A DNA stretch of 64,000 nt from Yersinia entomophaga (GTDB lineage Bacteria > Pseudomonadota > Gammaproteobacteria > Enterobacterales > Enterobacteriaceae), in the NCBI RefSeq assembly GCF_001656035.1, contig NZ_CP010029.1, positions 2,925,602-2,989,601 on the forward strand. The letters are read 5' to 3'. Shown one piece after another: positions 49,750-59,380 of the stretch (the stretch's first letter is position 1; each line of letters opens with the position of its first letter). The translations under genes were made by a program, and so were the position numbers. The notes under the pieces are model-generated. The model did no database searches and was not told the DNA's origin. It saw nothing but the letters and a program-made list of their open reading frames with translations.

Positions 49750-49778
49750 ATCCTCCCCTTACGGGAGGATATTTCTGA
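49750..49778 (+). terminator. Hairpin after the binding-protein gene
   Basis: ATCCTCCC and GGGAGGAT pair around CTTAC, followed by ATTTCT. The tail is weak, so partial read-through to the TonB receptor gene is possible. The remaining intergenic bases to 50016 hold no gene I can see. Confidence 0.55.
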
Positions 49779-50016
49779 GCCTGTTCTATTGAGGCAATAT
49801 TATTTGCCATTTTGAATATTCGCTCTGCTCAAATGGCTTGTGCGCGTCATGTTTGTTTGTGGTTTTCTACGTAAACCTTTGCCGGCCAAGACTTCGACTG
49901 AAATAAACTCTGATTCGATTTATTGCCAATATCGATTTACTTGGTAAGCAGAATCATTAAGATTAGCGTTTCTAAAAAATACATTCATATACATTTCCTT
50001 TCGGAATAAACCTCAT

Positions 50017-52185
50017 ATGTTTACTTTTACTCGTCTTTCCTTGCTAGCTGCATCCATTGCGCTGGCATTGCCTACCTACGCCGCGGATAAAAAAACTCAG
50101 GCTGATGATAACCAGCCAACGGCCACTCAGGATGCACCCGCCACGGGTAAAAGCGACACGCTTTCGGTAGTGGGAAACTGGTTGGATAACACCGATAACA
50201 GTACGGTTGTGCTGAATCATCCGGGGGCGCGAACCATCGTCACCCAGCAGCGTTTGCAGGAAAAAGGTGCGCAGACTATCGGTGATTCACTGCGCGGTAT
50301 TCCTGGTGTTCAGGTGCGCGAAAGCAACGGTACTGGCGGTAGCGATATTTCTCTTAACGTTGGCGTTCGTGGTTTAACTTCGCGTTTGTCACCGCGTTCC
50401 ACCATTTTGCAGGATGGCATTCCGCTGGCGGTGGCTCCTTACGGACAGCCACAGCTCTCTATGGCGCCGTTATCCATCGGAAATCTACAGTCTATCGACG
50501 TGATTCGCGGCGGCGGTGCGGTACGTTATGGGCCGCAGAACGTCGGTGGAATTATTAACTTCAATACCAAAGCGATTCCTAAAGAGTTTAGCGGCGCGGT
50601 GAGCGCGCAGACTCAGGGCGCTAGCCACGGCGGCCTGAAAACCCTATCCAGCGCTTCTTTAGGCGGGACGGCGGATAACGGCTTCGGCGCGGCGTTGATG
50701 TACTCTGGTTTACACGGCCAGGGGTATCGCGATAGTAACGACAATACCGACATCGACGATTTTCTGCTGAAAACTCGTTATGAAATCACGCCTAATGATG
50801 AGCTGTTGGCCAACTTCCATTATTACGAAGCCCACGCCGGTATGCCAGGCGGCCTGACCAGTGCGCAATATGCGCAAAACCCCTTCCAGTCGACTCGACC
50901 ATTCGATCAGTTCGATGGCCGTCGCCGCGATATGTCTTTCAAATATAAGCATCAGGAAGAAGATAAGCAGTTTGAATTACTGACTTATTTCACCAAAAGC
51001 TTCCGCGGTAGCAATATTGAATCTGAAGGCACTGGCAATAATGTGGGTAAAAAACGGATGGTTGCCTATCCGCGCAATTACACCACTTGGGCCATTGAGC
51101 CGAGTTATTCCCAATTATTCCATTTAGGCAGCACTTCCCATGAGGTGACGGTAGGCTATCGTTATCTGAATGAAACCATGGACGAGAAAGCATATCGTTC
51201 TGTCTGGTATGCACCGAGTTCAGCGTCTTCTACACCGGCGACGCCGGATTACTACCAACACACCTCTGGCGGCACTGAAGCCCACGCGGTGTATATCGAT
51301 GATGCGGTAAACGTTGGCAACTGGACAATCACTCCGGGCCTGCGTTATGAAAAAATCAGCACTAACGTCGATGATTCTTTCTCACAAACTTCTCGTGAGA
51401 AGCATTACAGCGAGCCACTGCCATCCCTGAACCTGATGTATCATCTGTCTGATGAATGGAAGCTGTTTGCTAACGCGAATACCTCTTTTGGCAGTATGCA
51501 GTACTTCCAACTGAGCAAAGGTGGCAACGGTAACGCGCCCGCGCCGGGTCTGACCGCAGAGAAGGCGCATACCTACGAGATTGGTACTCGCTTCGACGAC
51601 ACACTTCTCACCGGAGAAGTGACGCTGTTCTACATTGATTTCGATAACCAACTGCAATACATCAGCAACGATATCGGCTGGACCAATCTGGGCGCGACCA
51701 AACATCAAGGGATTGAAATGGCGTTCAGTTACGATTTGAGTGAATTGAACCCGACGCTGGACGGTGTGAGCGTTTATACCAGCTATACCTACACCAAAGC
51801 GACGACCGAAGGCGGCGCGTTTGCGGGTAAAGATCTACCGTTCTATTCCCGCCAGGTATATACCGTTGGAACCCGTTACCAGACCGGAAACTGGACTTGG
51901 AATCTGGATAGCTATGCGCAATCTAAACAGCGTTCACCGGGGAGCGGCCCGATTTATATTACCGAAGAAAGCGCCGACGGCCAGTTTGGTAATATTCCGG
52001 GTTATATGGTGTGGAATACTCGCGCCGAATATAATTTCGGGCCACAGTGGTCAAATCTGACGTTAGGCGCTGGGGTAAAAAACCTATTTGACCAACGTTA
52101 TTTCACTCGTTCAAATGATAACAATTCCGGCAAATATGTCGGCGAGCCGCGCACCTTCTTCGTGCAAGGTTCTGTAGCATTCTAA
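50017..52185 (+). CDS. TonB-dependent receptor, FecA-like
   Basis: Outer-membrane gated channel of 722 residues. A signal peptide ends near residue 22 (PTYA, then ADKKT). A TonB box (DTLSVVG) is near residue 48. The plug domain has FecA-like segments GVRGLTSRLSPRST, APYGQPQLSMAP and RGGGAVRYGPQNVGGIINF. A 22-strand barrel ends in FFVQGSVAF. Unlike FecA it has no N-terminal signalling domain, and no sigma/anti-sigma pair is near. The substrate is probably a ferric chelate, in partnership with the preceding binding protein; citrate is possible but not shown. Confidence 0.9.
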   Translation: MFTFTRLSLLAASIALALPTYAADKKTQADDNQPTATQDAPATGKSDTLSVVGNWLDNTDNSTVVLNHPGARTIVTQQRLQEKGAQTIGDSLRGIPGVQVRESNGTGGSDISLNVGVRGLTSRLSPRSTILQDGIPLAVAPYGQPQLSMAPLSIGNLQSIDVIRGGGAVRYGPQNVGGIINFNTKAIPKEFSGAVSAQTQGASHGGLKTLSSASLGGTADNGFGAALMYSGLHGQGYRDSNDNTDIDDFLLKTRYEITPNDELLANFHYYEAHAGMPGGLTSAQYAQNPFQSTRPFDQFDGRRRDMSFKYKHQEEDKQFELLTYFTKSFRGSNIESEGTGNNVGKKRMVAYPRNYTTWAIEPSYSQLFHLGSTSHEVTVGYRYLNETMDEKAYRSVWYAPSSASSTPATPDYYQHTSGGTEAHAVYIDDAVNVGNWTITPGLRYEKISTNVDDSFSQTSREKHYSEPLPSLNLMYHLSDEWKLFANANTSFGSMQYFQLSKGGNGNAPAPGLTAEKAHTYEIGTRFDDTLLTGEVTLFYIDFDNQLQYISNDIGWTNLGATKHQGIEMAFSYDLSELNPTLDGVSVYTSYTYTKATTEGGAFAGKDLPFYSRQVYTVGTRYQTGNWTWNLDSYAQSKQRSPGSGPIYITEESADGQFGNIPGYMVWNTRAEYNFGPQWSNLTLGAGVKNLFDQRYFTRSNDNNSGKYVGEPRTFFVQGSVAF

Positions 52186-52193
52186 AGCCGTTC

Positions 52194-52220
52194 ACCCGGC
52201 CAAATACTGGCCGGGTTTCT
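52194..52220 (+). terminator. Terminator after the TonB receptor gene
   Basis: ACCCGGCC and GGCCGGGT form an 8-bp stem with a 7-base loop, followed by TTTCT. Confidence 0.8.
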
Positions 52221-52606
52221 GATAGTGTTTCGAGCAATTTTTCCTGCTCCGCAATTTCCTTTCGCTATTTCGTGCAGCCATCCTTTCAAAAAAATTATGC
52301 CTGAAACAGCAGAAATAACATTCTATAAAAATAGTTACTAAACTAAATTAGCCGCGTTTAGATAGTCAAAATATACCTCGAGCGCGATAAGTTACGTGAA
52401 TTATTTTCACAATAAACCGACTGATTCATTCCAATAAACTCAACGCATTTTTAATGTACTTATTTAATGGTTTGTATGACTAAATAAATTTTTTATCCCG
52501 TTTGGCGTGGTGAAATCCAATGTCTGCGGGGAGCGCTCTGGTATTTAACTGGCAGGGCAAATACATCGCCCCACAGGAAAGAGATAGTCTGGCTGACAAC
52601 CGATAT
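52221..52606. other. Intergenic region, nothing recognised
   Basis: AT-rich DNA between the TonB receptor terminator and the end of the convergent diguanylate cyclase gene. I see no gene, RNA or clear repeat. Confidence 0.4.
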
Positions 52607-53689
52607 TTAGTGGACGGATTCCGCGGTAGCGAGCGTATCGCTGGCGAAAGCGACTTTATTGCGACCGTTTTTCTTGGCTTGATACAGTGCTTCATCCGCG
52701 GCTTTCAGCGAAGCTGGCAAATCCAAGGGTTGCAGCGGTGAAATGCCGGCGCTGAGCGTGACCGTAGTGGATACTTTATGATTGAAAACGTGGGGAATAT
52801 CCAGCCCTAGTACGCGCTGGCGAACGCGCTCCGCCAGCTGTGAGGCGTATTCTTCGCTAACGTGGGTCAGCAATACCAGAAACTCTTCTCCACCGAAGCG
52901 CACCACGATATCTCGTGAACGCACAGCATCGCGAATGGCTGCAGCAACCCGCACCAAAGCCTGATCGCCCATGGTATGACCGTAGTTGTCGTTATAGGCC
53001 TTGAAATGGTCAATATCCAGCAACAAAACATAATGATTACCCGGCGACTGCGTTAGCAGGCTTTCCAGCTTACTTTCCAGGCCGCGTCGGTTATAAAGAT
53101 TAGTTAATGGGTCTATCATGCTTAAATCACTGAATTTTTCTCGTTCATTATATAAATGGGCGACCAATTTTCGGGTGAATTCATCGCTGCGGCGCAGCAT
53201 AAGATGATGTAAGCAAAAACCAATGAGTGGCAGCATAACAGTGAATATAATGCGGAAAATATTCTGGAAATCGTCCAGAAAAATCACGGCAATCGCCGCT
53301 GGCGCTGAATGTAAACAAAAGGCGATAAAGTTATCGGAAAGCGCGATAGTGCTGATAAAGAAAATTGTAAACAGGCTGATCAATAAGAAGTTATTTTCGT
53401 CTCGCCCCAAATATTCATATTTTAGAATGATTTGCCATGTCCACAGAATACCGAGAATAAATGCGAATATATTCAGTTTATTCGCATAATCCTTCGAAAA
53501 AAATATGTTAAATAACAATGCACTAATGCTGAGAATAGCAATCAATACCACCGGCAAAGTAAATGCTGGAGTGTAGTGAGCCGGTAATAACATATTAAAA
53601 ATAGATGAAGACGCATTTAAAAATAAAAAGAGCAGTAAAGAGAGCCGATGCTTACTTTTCAATAGCTGATCGTAGGAATGGCCGTTCAT
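52607..53689 (-). CDS. Membrane-anchored diguanylate cyclase (GGDEF)
   Basis: Probable cyclic-di-GMP synthase of 360 residues. About six hydrophobic helices occupy residues 12-180. The C-terminal GGDEF domain (about 195-350) has the active-site motif GGEEF near residue 265 and an allosteric I-site RSRD five residues before it, so product inhibition is likely. The N-terminal membrane sensor is not one I can name. ATG 53689 gives a short basic N-terminus before helix 1; the frame extends to 53767. The ribosome site is poor, so the start is uncertain. No phosphodiesterase or biofilm operon is adjacent. Confidence 0.88.
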   Translation of the reverse strand: MNGHSYDQLLKSKHRLSLLLFLFLNASSSIFNMLLPAHYTPAFTLPVVLIAILSISALLFNIFFSKDYANKLNIFAFILGILWTWQIILKYEYLGRDENNFLLISLFTIFFISTIALSDNFIAFCLHSAPAAIAVIFLDDFQNIFRIIFTVMLPLIGFCLHHLMLRRSDEFTRKLVAHLYNEREKFSDLSMIDPLTNLYNRRGLESKLESLLTQSPGNHYVLLLDIDHFKAYNDNYGHTMGDQALVRVAAAIRDAVRSRDIVVRFGGEEFLVLLTHVSEEYASQLAERVRQRVLGLDIPHVFNHKVSTTVTLSAGISPLQPLDLPASLKAADEALYQAKKNGRNKVAFASDTLATAESVH

Positions 53690-53911
53690 ATTAAATTCAC
53701 TCTGTGTATGTAATGCTGTCCGCAGACAAATAAACAATATCCTCATGCCGCCTGATTTAAGGGGCACGATAAATAGTTTTTCTTTGAAATTATTCTGATT
53801 TAAATCTTTTTAAGATTTTTCTTAATACAAAATTACCATCTTTGGATCGGCATGTCATCATGATGTCGAGCTGCTACGCAAAATGATGCACTTAACTACA
53901 GAGTGTTATAT

Positions 53912-53930
53912 GATATTGGTTATCATTATC
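53912..53930 (+). promoter_or_regulatory. Fur box upstream of yjjZ
   Basis: GATATTGGTTATCATTATC matches the 19-bp Fur consensus at 16 positions. It ends 21 bp before the ATG. Confidence 0.75.
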
Positions 53931-53951
53931 ACTTAGTGTGGGGGTATTATC

Positions 53952-54227
53952 ATGATTGGAGCGACAATAGCAGCCTGCCGGTCGTGGAGGCTGAACGATT
54001 TCTTACTGAGTCGAATGGCCAGCGGATGGGGTGTTTTACTGCCTTGTGCGCTTTTACCTTTGCTGGGTTGGGGGGATTTTAGCGTGACCGAACTGCGTGG
54101 CATTATTGTCGCCGCGATGTTGGCAACGTTGAGTATGCTGTACCACCCGCGCCTGCGCCATTTTCTGTTGATTCCTTCCTGCCTGGCAATGGCTGGCGGT
54201 CTACTCGCAGTTTTGACACATCTATGA
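53952..54227 (+). CDS. yjjZ: DUF1435 small membrane protein YjjZ
   Basis: Inner-membrane protein of 91 residues with about three hydrophobic segments. ASGWGVLLPCALLP and LYHPRLRHFLLIPSCLAM match the E. coli YjjZ pattern. Function unknown. It lies beside the leu tRNA cluster and rsmC, as in E. coli, and a strong Fur box precedes it, so iron-repressed expression is likely. The neighbouring E. coli gene fhuF is absent here. A start at residue 22 would give the E. coli length, but the upstream GGGGG ribosome site favours ATG 53952. Confidence 0.8.
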   Translation: MIGATIAACRSWRLNDFLLSRMASGWGVLLPCALLPLLGWGDFSVTELRGIIVAAMLATLSMLYHPRLRHFLLIPSCLAMAGGLLAVLTHL

Positions 54228-54312
54228 ATACGGGCTGAATGACGGCGTATTTAGGGCAAAATAGGGAAGTTTTTTTGGGAAGATAACCAAGTGCTTTCGA
54301 GCGAGTACCGCT

Positions 54313-54343
54313 AAGTGAGCTATAGCCACATGCTATATCACTT
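54313..54343. other. Imperfect hairpin between yjjZ and the leu tRNA cluster
   Basis: AAGTGA and TATAGC pair with GCTATA and TCACTT, with a two-base bulge. No T tract follows on either strand. Possibly an RNA 3'-end structure for the tRNA transcript. Confidence 0.3.
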
Positions 54344-54385
54344 GCACATACCAAGAAGGGAGAAAACCGAGGAATTCAATCAGTG

Positions 54386-54472
54386 TGGTGCGAAGGGAGG
54401 GACTTGAACCCTCACGTCCGTAAGAACACTAACACCTGAAGCTAGCGCGTCTACCAATTCCGCCACCATCGC
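54386..54472 (-). tRNA. leuV: tRNA-Leu (anticodon CAG), copy 3 of the cluster
   Basis: This is an 87-nt class II tRNA with encoded CCA and anticodon loop containing CAG. The acceptor arms GCGATGG and CCTTCGC have a T-T mismatch at pair 5:68. It is near-identical to its two neighbours and last in the transcript. The symbol follows E. coli cluster naming; the order of leuQ, P and V is arbitrary here. Confidence 0.93.
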
Positions 54473-54513
54473 ACATCTGATTGTTTTTACTGCTTTAATT
54501 TATGTCACCAGCT

Positions 54514-54600
54514 TGGTGCGAAGGGAGGGACTTGAACCCTCACGTCCGTAAGAACACTAACACCTGAAGCTAGCGCGTCTACCAATTCCGCCACCATCGC
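54514..54600 (-). tRNA. leuP: tRNA-Leu (anticodon CAG), copy 2 of the cluster
   Basis: This 87-nt copy appears identical in sequence to the tRNA at 54386-54472, including the T-T acceptor mismatch. A 41-bp spacer separates them. Confidence 0.93.
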
Positions 54601-54633
54601 ATGATGCTGTGTAACATAAATCTTGTGATTGTT

Positions 54634-54720
54634 TGGTGCGAAGGGAGGGACTTGAACCCTCACGTCCGTAAGAACACTAACACCTGAAGCTAGCGCGTCT
54701 ACCAATTCCGCCACCATCGC
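54634..54720 (-). tRNA. leuQ: tRNA-Leu (anticodon CAG), copy 1 of the cluster
   Basis: First tRNA of the transcript, 87 nt, apparently identical to the other two. A 33-bp spacer separates it from the middle copy. A strong promoter lies about 40 bp upstream. Confidence 0.93.
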
Positions 54721-54761
54721 GTACCATGTTCATCACTTTTGTGATGCAACCACGGGGGCGA

Positions 54762-54789
54762 ATTCTAGAGATTTTCCTGTTCAGGTCAA
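54762..54789 (-). promoter_or_regulatory. Promoter of the leu tRNA cluster
   Basis: On the minus strand TTGACC (54784-54789) and TAGAAT (54762-54767) are 16 bp apart. A GC-rich discriminator (TCGCCCCCG) follows, as at stringently controlled stable-RNA promoters. Confidence 0.75.
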
Positions 54790-55113
54790 TACTTATTTCC
54801 CTTTATCGGGACGGTTGCTGTAAAAAACAGCATATCCGCAGTTATTCGGCTGATTCATTGAGATATCGGGCTTTTCAGCGCTATTTTTCGTCAGCATTAC
54901 TGATGAGTTCATCGGAAATTAAAAGCTTTCTCATCAATAAGAAGCCTGAAATATGTGAGAGAGTTCGGGTTGAAAGGCGGGCAAAGTACGGAATAAGTGA
55001 GTAAACGGTGTTTACGCCATGCGGCAGCGGCTATGCGCTGCAACATGACGTGCTGATCTTGAAAATTTCAACGTTAGCGTATTCAAACGCCAAATTATTA
55101 CAGTATCAGATTA

Positions 55114-56154
55114 TTAACGTTTGGCTTTTGCGCGGGGAGCGCGGCCAACGGTCGCCTGATAAACCTTAAAACGACCATTTTGTGCCAGTACTTCATGGCT
55201 GCCAAACGCGGCATCCAGCAGCGCCGGATAAGGCAGGAAAGAGTTAGCCACAATGCGCAGCTTGCCACCAACGTGCAAATGACCGGTTGCACCACGAATG
55301 AGCATTTCTGCCGCGTGGAAACTGGTTTGTAACCCATCATGGAACGGCGGGTTGGAAATGATCATATCGAAACGCCCCTGAATGTCAGAGTAAACGTTAC
55401 TCGCGATCACTTCAGCTTCGATTTCGTTGGCAGCCAAGGTTGCCCGGCTGGCTTCAATGGCCGCTGCGCTAACGTCGCTCAGAGTCCATTTAATCTTCGG
55501 TGACTGTTTGGATAATACCGAAGCCAATACGCCTGCACCGCAGCCGACGTCCAGCACGCGACCTTTAAAAGGTTCGTTGAAGGTGGAGAGCAGCAGGTAG
55601 CTGCCGGAATCCAGCGCGTCTTTACTGAACACGCCCGGCAGGGTTTTGATGGTGACATCATCAACCTGATAGCTATGCCACCAGCCTTCCGGATCAAATT
55701 CAGGCTGTTTATCTAAACGCGCATGGTACAAACCGCAGCGGCGCGCGCTGTCGATTTTGGTCAACGTGGCAAAATCACTCAGCATTTCTTCTGCGCTACG
55801 TACGCCACAGCGGTTTTCACCGACGATAAAAATATCGGTGCCGATTGGCAGCATAGACAGCAGATTAGCCAGTTGGAACTGAGCTTCTTGCTTGCTTTTT
55901 GGCCAGTAGTAAATCAGCGTATCACTTTGCGCCAGAAAATCGGCGTCAGCCAGCAGACCGAATTGAACATTGTCTTCCAGCGTATTGCTCAGTAATTGCC
56001 AGTGGTGATATTGGTTAGTGTGAACACGCACCTCGGCGGCTTCGAACTGCGCCGGTAACGCGTCCTGTAGGTCGCCTGCAAAAATCACGCGGCGTTGAAT
56101 AAACTCATCACTATGGCGCAGCATCACTTCACTGGCTGGGGTTAATGCGGACAT
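55114..56154 (-). CDS. rsmC: 16S rRNA (guanine-1207-N2) methyltransferase
   Basis: S-adenosylmethionine-dependent enzyme of 346 residues (E. coli 343) that methylates G1207 of 16S rRNA in the 30S subunit. The N-terminal half is a degenerate methyltransferase-like domain. The C-terminal half has the SAM motif [12 protein letters not shown] near residue 200 and the catalytic NPPFHDG near 266. Divergent from holD and next to the leu tRNAs, as in E. coli. Confidence 0.96.
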   Translation of the reverse strand: MSALTPASEVMLRHSDEFIQRRVIFAGDLQDALPAQFEAAEVRVHTNQYHHWQLLSNTLEDNVQFGLLADADFLAQSDTLIYYWPKSKQEAQFQLANLLSMLPIGTDIFIVGENRCGVRSAEEMLSDFATLTKIDSARRCGLYHARLDKQPEFDPEGWWHSYQVDDVTIKTLPGVFSKDALDSGSYLLLSTFNEPFKGRVLDVGCGAGVLASVLSKQSPKIKWTLSDVSAAAIEASRATLAANEIEAEVIASNVYSDIQGRFDMIISNPPFHDGLQTSFHAAEMLIRGATGHLHVGGKLRIVANSFLPYPALLDAAFGSHEVLAQNGRFKVYQATVGRAPRAKAKR

Positions 56155-56265
56155 CAGTCGTTGGCTCCTTAATAATATGATCGGGGATTATAGAGGTTTG
56201 TTGGCGCATATTCGATGTGTTTGCTAGCATAGCGCCGAAACACGGGTATCTTGACAGGAAATAGC

Positions 56266-56703
56266 ATGGCATCAAGACGAGACTGGCTATTGCAGCAGCT
56301 TGGCATTACGCAGTGGACGCTACGCCGTCCCGCCGTGTTGCAAGGCGAAATTGCAGTAAGTTTACCCGAGGATATTCGCCTGCTTATTGTGGCGGAAACG
56401 CTCCCCGGTCAGGACGATCCTTTGCTGTGTGATATCGTGCGCAGCCTTGGCCTGAGTGCCGCTCAGATATATAGCCTGACGCCGGATCAGGTGGCGATGC
56501 TGCCGGAAGATACGCAGTGTAATAGTTGGCGATTGGGTATCAGCGAGCCGCTTGCGCTGGCCGGTGCACAATTACACAGCCCGGCGTTGACCGAGCTTTA
56601 TCAAGATGCGGGCGCGAAGCGCGCACTTTGGCAGCAGATTTGTCACCATGAAGCAGATTTCTATCCTGACGCCAGCCGATCTGGCCACCGCGTATCAGAT
56701 TGA
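56266..56703 (+). CDS. holD: DNA polymerase III subunit psi
   Basis: Clamp-loader subunit of 145 residues (E. coli 137) that bridges chi (HolC) to the gamma/tau complex. The N-terminal tau/gamma-contact segment SRRDWLLQQLGITQW is conserved, as is CNSWRLG. ATG 56266 has AGGAAA upstream and gives the E. coli-like N-terminus; the frame opens five codons earlier. Its 3' end overlaps rimI by 56 bp in another frame. Confidence 0.94.
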   Translation: MASRRDWLLQQLGITQWTLRRPAVLQGEIAVSLPEDIRLLIVAETLPGQDDPLLCDIVRSLGLSAAQIYSLTPDQVAMLPEDTQCNSWRLGISEPLALAGAQLHSPALTELYQDAGAKRALWQQICHHEADFYPDASRSGHRVSD

Positions 56704-57091
56704 GCAAGCCAGCCACGAATTTCCGTGGACGGAAAAAACCCTGTTCAGTAATCAGGGCGAACGTTATCTCAACTATAAGCTGACGGTCGATCAGCAAATG
56801 GCCGGTTTCGCGATTACGCAAATTGTATTGGACGAAGCCACGCTGTTTAATATCGCCATTGATCCGCAGCATCAGCGCCAAGGCTACGGCCGCTTACTGC
56901 TTGAACATTTGATTGAACAGTTGGAGACGCGTGATGTAGTCACACTTTGGCTGGAGGTAAGAGCCTCAAACGCCCGCGCCATCGCGCTGTATGACAGCCT
57001 TGGCTTTAATGAAGTATCGGTGCGGCGTAACTACTATCCCAGCGCGAATGGGCGCGAAGATGCCATTATGATGGCGTTACCTTTGGCTTAA
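56648..57091 (+). CDS. rimI: Ribosomal protein S18 N-acetyltransferase RimI
   Basis: GNAT enzyme of 147 residues (E. coli 148) that acetylates the N-terminal Ala of ribosomal protein S18. The acetyl-CoA motif QRQGYGRLLLEHL is near residues 77-89. The ASNARAIALYDSLGF and RRNYYP segments are also present. It starts inside the end of holD, so translation is probably coupled. The E. coli next gene, yjjG, is absent; prfC follows directly. Confidence 0.95.
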   Translation: MKQISILTPADLATAYQIEQASHEFPWTEKTLFSNQGERYLNYKLTVDQQMAGFAITQIVLDEATLFNIAIDPQHQRQGYGRLLLEHLIEQLETRDVVTLWLEVRASNARAIALYDSLGFNEVSVRRNYYPSANGREDAIMMALPLA

Positions 57092-57245
57092 AGCCGGTTT
57101 CGCTGTCGCAGGTATTTTCATCGATTGTCTATCCCGGTTAAATCAGGGAAAATATCGCGCTATAACACTGATTCTCGCTTTCCTGAATCATGCATGACTC
57201 CGAGTGATGCCAGAGCAGGGCGGCCCAAAGTAGAAATATCTAACT

Positions 57246-58835
57246 ATGTCTCCAAGTGAATATGCACAAGAAGTGGCGAAAAGACGTACTTTCGCCATTA
57301 TTTCCCACCCTGATGCCGGTAAAACCACCATCACTGAAAAAGTGTTGCTGTTCGGACAGGCTATCCAAACCGCCGGTACGGTAAAAGGCCGTGGCTCCAA
57401 TAACCACGCCAAATCCGACTGGATGGAAATGGAGAAACAGCGCGGTATCTCCATCACCACCTCGGTGATGCAGTTCCCGTATAAGGAATGCCTGGTAAAC
57501 CTGCTGGACACCCCGGGGCATGAAGACTTCTCCGAAGATACTTACCGTACTCTAACCGCCGTCGACTGCTGTTTGATGGTTATTGATGCGGCAAAAGGGG
57601 TAGAAGATCGTACCCGTAAGCTGATGGAAGTGACCCGCCTGCGCGATACGCCGATTCTGACCTTTATGAACAAATTGGATCGTGATATTCGTGATCCGAT
57701 GGAAGTGCTGGATGAAGTGGAACGCGAACTGAAAATTGCCTGTTCTCCAATCACTTGGCCAATTGGCTGCGGTAAGTTGTTTAAAGGGGTTTACCACCTC
57801 TATAAAGATGAAACTTATCTGTACCAGACCGGTAAAGGCCACACCATTCAGGAAGTCCGGATTGTTAAAGGCCTGAATAACCCAGAGCTGGACGTTGCTG
57901 TAGGTGAAGATCTGGCCAAACAGTTCCGTCAGGAGCTGGAACTGGTGCAGGGCGCTTCCCATGAGTTCGATCATGAGGCTTTCCTGACCGGTGATTTAAC
58001 GCCGGTCTTCTTCGGTACCGCATTAGGTAACTTTGGCGTGGATCACATGCTGGACGGCCTGGTTTCCTGGGCTCCGGCACCGATGCCGCGTAAAACCGAC
58101 GTGCGTGAAGTGGTGGCGTCAGAAGAGAAATTCACCGGTTTCGTATTTAAAATTCAGGCCAATATGGACCCGAAACACCGTGACCGCGTGGCCTTTATGC
58201 GTGTAGTTTCCGGCCGATACGTAAAAGGTATGAAACTGCGTCAGGTTCGTACCAAGAAAGACGTTGTGATTTCTGATGCGTTGACTTTTATGGCCGGCGA
58301 CCGTTCCCATGTGGAGGAGGCTTTTGCTGGAGATATCATCGGCTTGCACAACCACGGAACCATTCAGATTGGTGATACCTTCACTCAAGGTGAAGATATG
58401 AAGTTCACCGGTATCCCGAACTTTGCGCCAGAGCTATTCCGTCGTATTCGTCTGCGCGATCCGCTGAAGCAGAAACAATTGTTGAAAGGTCTGGTTCAGC
58501 TGTCAGAAGAAGGTGCGGTACAGGTATTCCGCCCAATCTCCAACAACGACCTGATCGTCGGTGCGGTAGGGGTGCTACAGTTTGAGGTGGTATCTTCCCG
58601 GCTGAAAAGTGAATACAACGTTGAAGCAGTATACGAATCGGTCAATGTTTCCACCGCCCGTTGGGTTGAGTGCAACGACGTGAAGAAATTCGAAGAGTTC
58701 AAACGTAAGAATGAGCTGAATCTGGCGCTGGATGGTGGCGATAATCTGAGCTATATCGCTCCAACCATGGTCAACCTGAATATTACTCAAGAGCGTTATC
58801 CGGACGTTATTTTCCGTAAAACTCGCGAGCATTAA
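57246..58835 (+). CDS. prfC: Peptide chain release factor 3
   Basis: Translational GTPase of 529 residues, the E. coli length. It removes RF1 and RF2 from the ribosome after peptide release. G motifs are SHPDAGKTT near residue 20, DTPGHEDF near 89 and NKLD near 143. The switch I segment includes [11 protein letters not shown]. Beta-barrel domain II and C-terminal domain III follow. A strong terminator lies downstream. Confidence 0.98.
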   Translation: MSPSEYAQEVAKRRTFAIISHPDAGKTTITEKVLLFGQAIQTAGTVKGRGSNNHAKSDWMEMEKQRGISITTSVMQFPYKECLVNLLDTPGHEDFSEDTYRTLTAVDCCLMVIDAAKGVEDRTRKLMEVTRLRDTPILTFMNKLDRDIRDPMEVLDEVERELKIACSPITWPIGCGKLFKGVYHLYKDETYLYQTGKGHTIQEVRIVKGLNNPELDVAVGEDLAKQFRQELELVQGASHEFDHEAFLTGDLTPVFFGTALGNFGVDHMLDGLVSWAPAPMPRKTDVREVVASEEKFTGFVFKIQANMDPKHRDRVAFMRVVSGRYVKGMKLRQVRTKKDVVISDALTFMAGDRSHVEEAFAGDIIGLHNHGTIQIGDTFTQGEDMKFTGIPNFAPELFRRIRLRDPLKQKQLLKGLVQLSEEGAVQVFRPISNNDLIVGAVGVLQFEVVSSRLKSEYNVEAVYESVNVSTARWVECNDVKKFEEFKRKNELNLALDGGDNLSYIAPTMVNLNITQERYPDVIFRKTREH

Positions 58836-58855
58836 TCTCAGCTGTATCCCTTATA

Positions 58856-58890
58856 ATTCGGGGCATCCACTGCCCCGAATCTTTAGTTTT
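58856..58890 (+). terminator. Terminator after prfC
   Basis: ATTCGGGGC and GCCCCGAAT form a 9-bp stem with a 7-base loop, followed by CTTTAGTTTT. Confidence 0.85.
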
Positions 58891-59380
58891 CCTCATCATT
58901 TATACCTCTAAGATTCATCCTACTAATCTTCCGATGTTGCCCCTTTAGGCGGATTCCTACTGTCTTTTTTTATCTGTGGTCTATATTTATAAGCGTGTTA
59001 GGCAATCGTTCAGATAAAAACAGTATTCTGAATCAATCAGTTAAGCTTTTGTTTGTTCATTGCCAAACGACAGGTTTAATTCTGTTAAATCAGTCAGTAA
59101 GCGAAAATGTGCTCTGGATTAAGCGTTATTGTCAGTTGTAGCAGGCAGTTTTGCTTCAGTTTGTTAATCCGGACTTTGTTTATGGCTGAATTTAATGGTG
59201 TTTTAGGCAGGCATCGCAATTGTGGATTGCAATTGCAGTATGTCTGACCGAGCAAGCTCAATTTTTGCCCGTTTGGAAATATTGAAGCTACAGTAATTGT
59301 GAAGTATCCATTGAGTGAGCCACGAAAACGGTGGCGAAACAACTGACACTGACTGGCTTCACACCAAAAAGGAAAAATCG
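58891..59380 (+). other. osmY upstream region
   Basis: About 490 bp without a supportable gene. GCTACAGTAA (59287-59296) resembles a sigma-S -10 element and could give a start near 59301 with an 80-base leader. This is tentative. osmY in E. coli is a stationary-phase, osmotically induced gene. Confidence 0.4.

Noticed and set aside
49900-50016. Fur box before the TonB receptor gene
   Set aside because: AATCATTAAGATTAGC near 49950 looks vaguely similar but matches the 19-bp consensus poorly.
52520-52741. 73-residue plus-strand frame overlapping the end of the diguanylate cyclase gene
   Set aside because: Most of it is antisense to the GGDEF domain and the rest has no similarity or start signal.
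54505-54717. 70-residue frame with an internal repeat
   Set aside because: It is the translation of two tandem tRNA-Leu genes; the repeated peptide is the tRNA sequence.
59094-59342. 82-residue minus-strand frame before osmY
   Set aside because: No domain, no ribosome site, and it overlaps the osmY promoter region.
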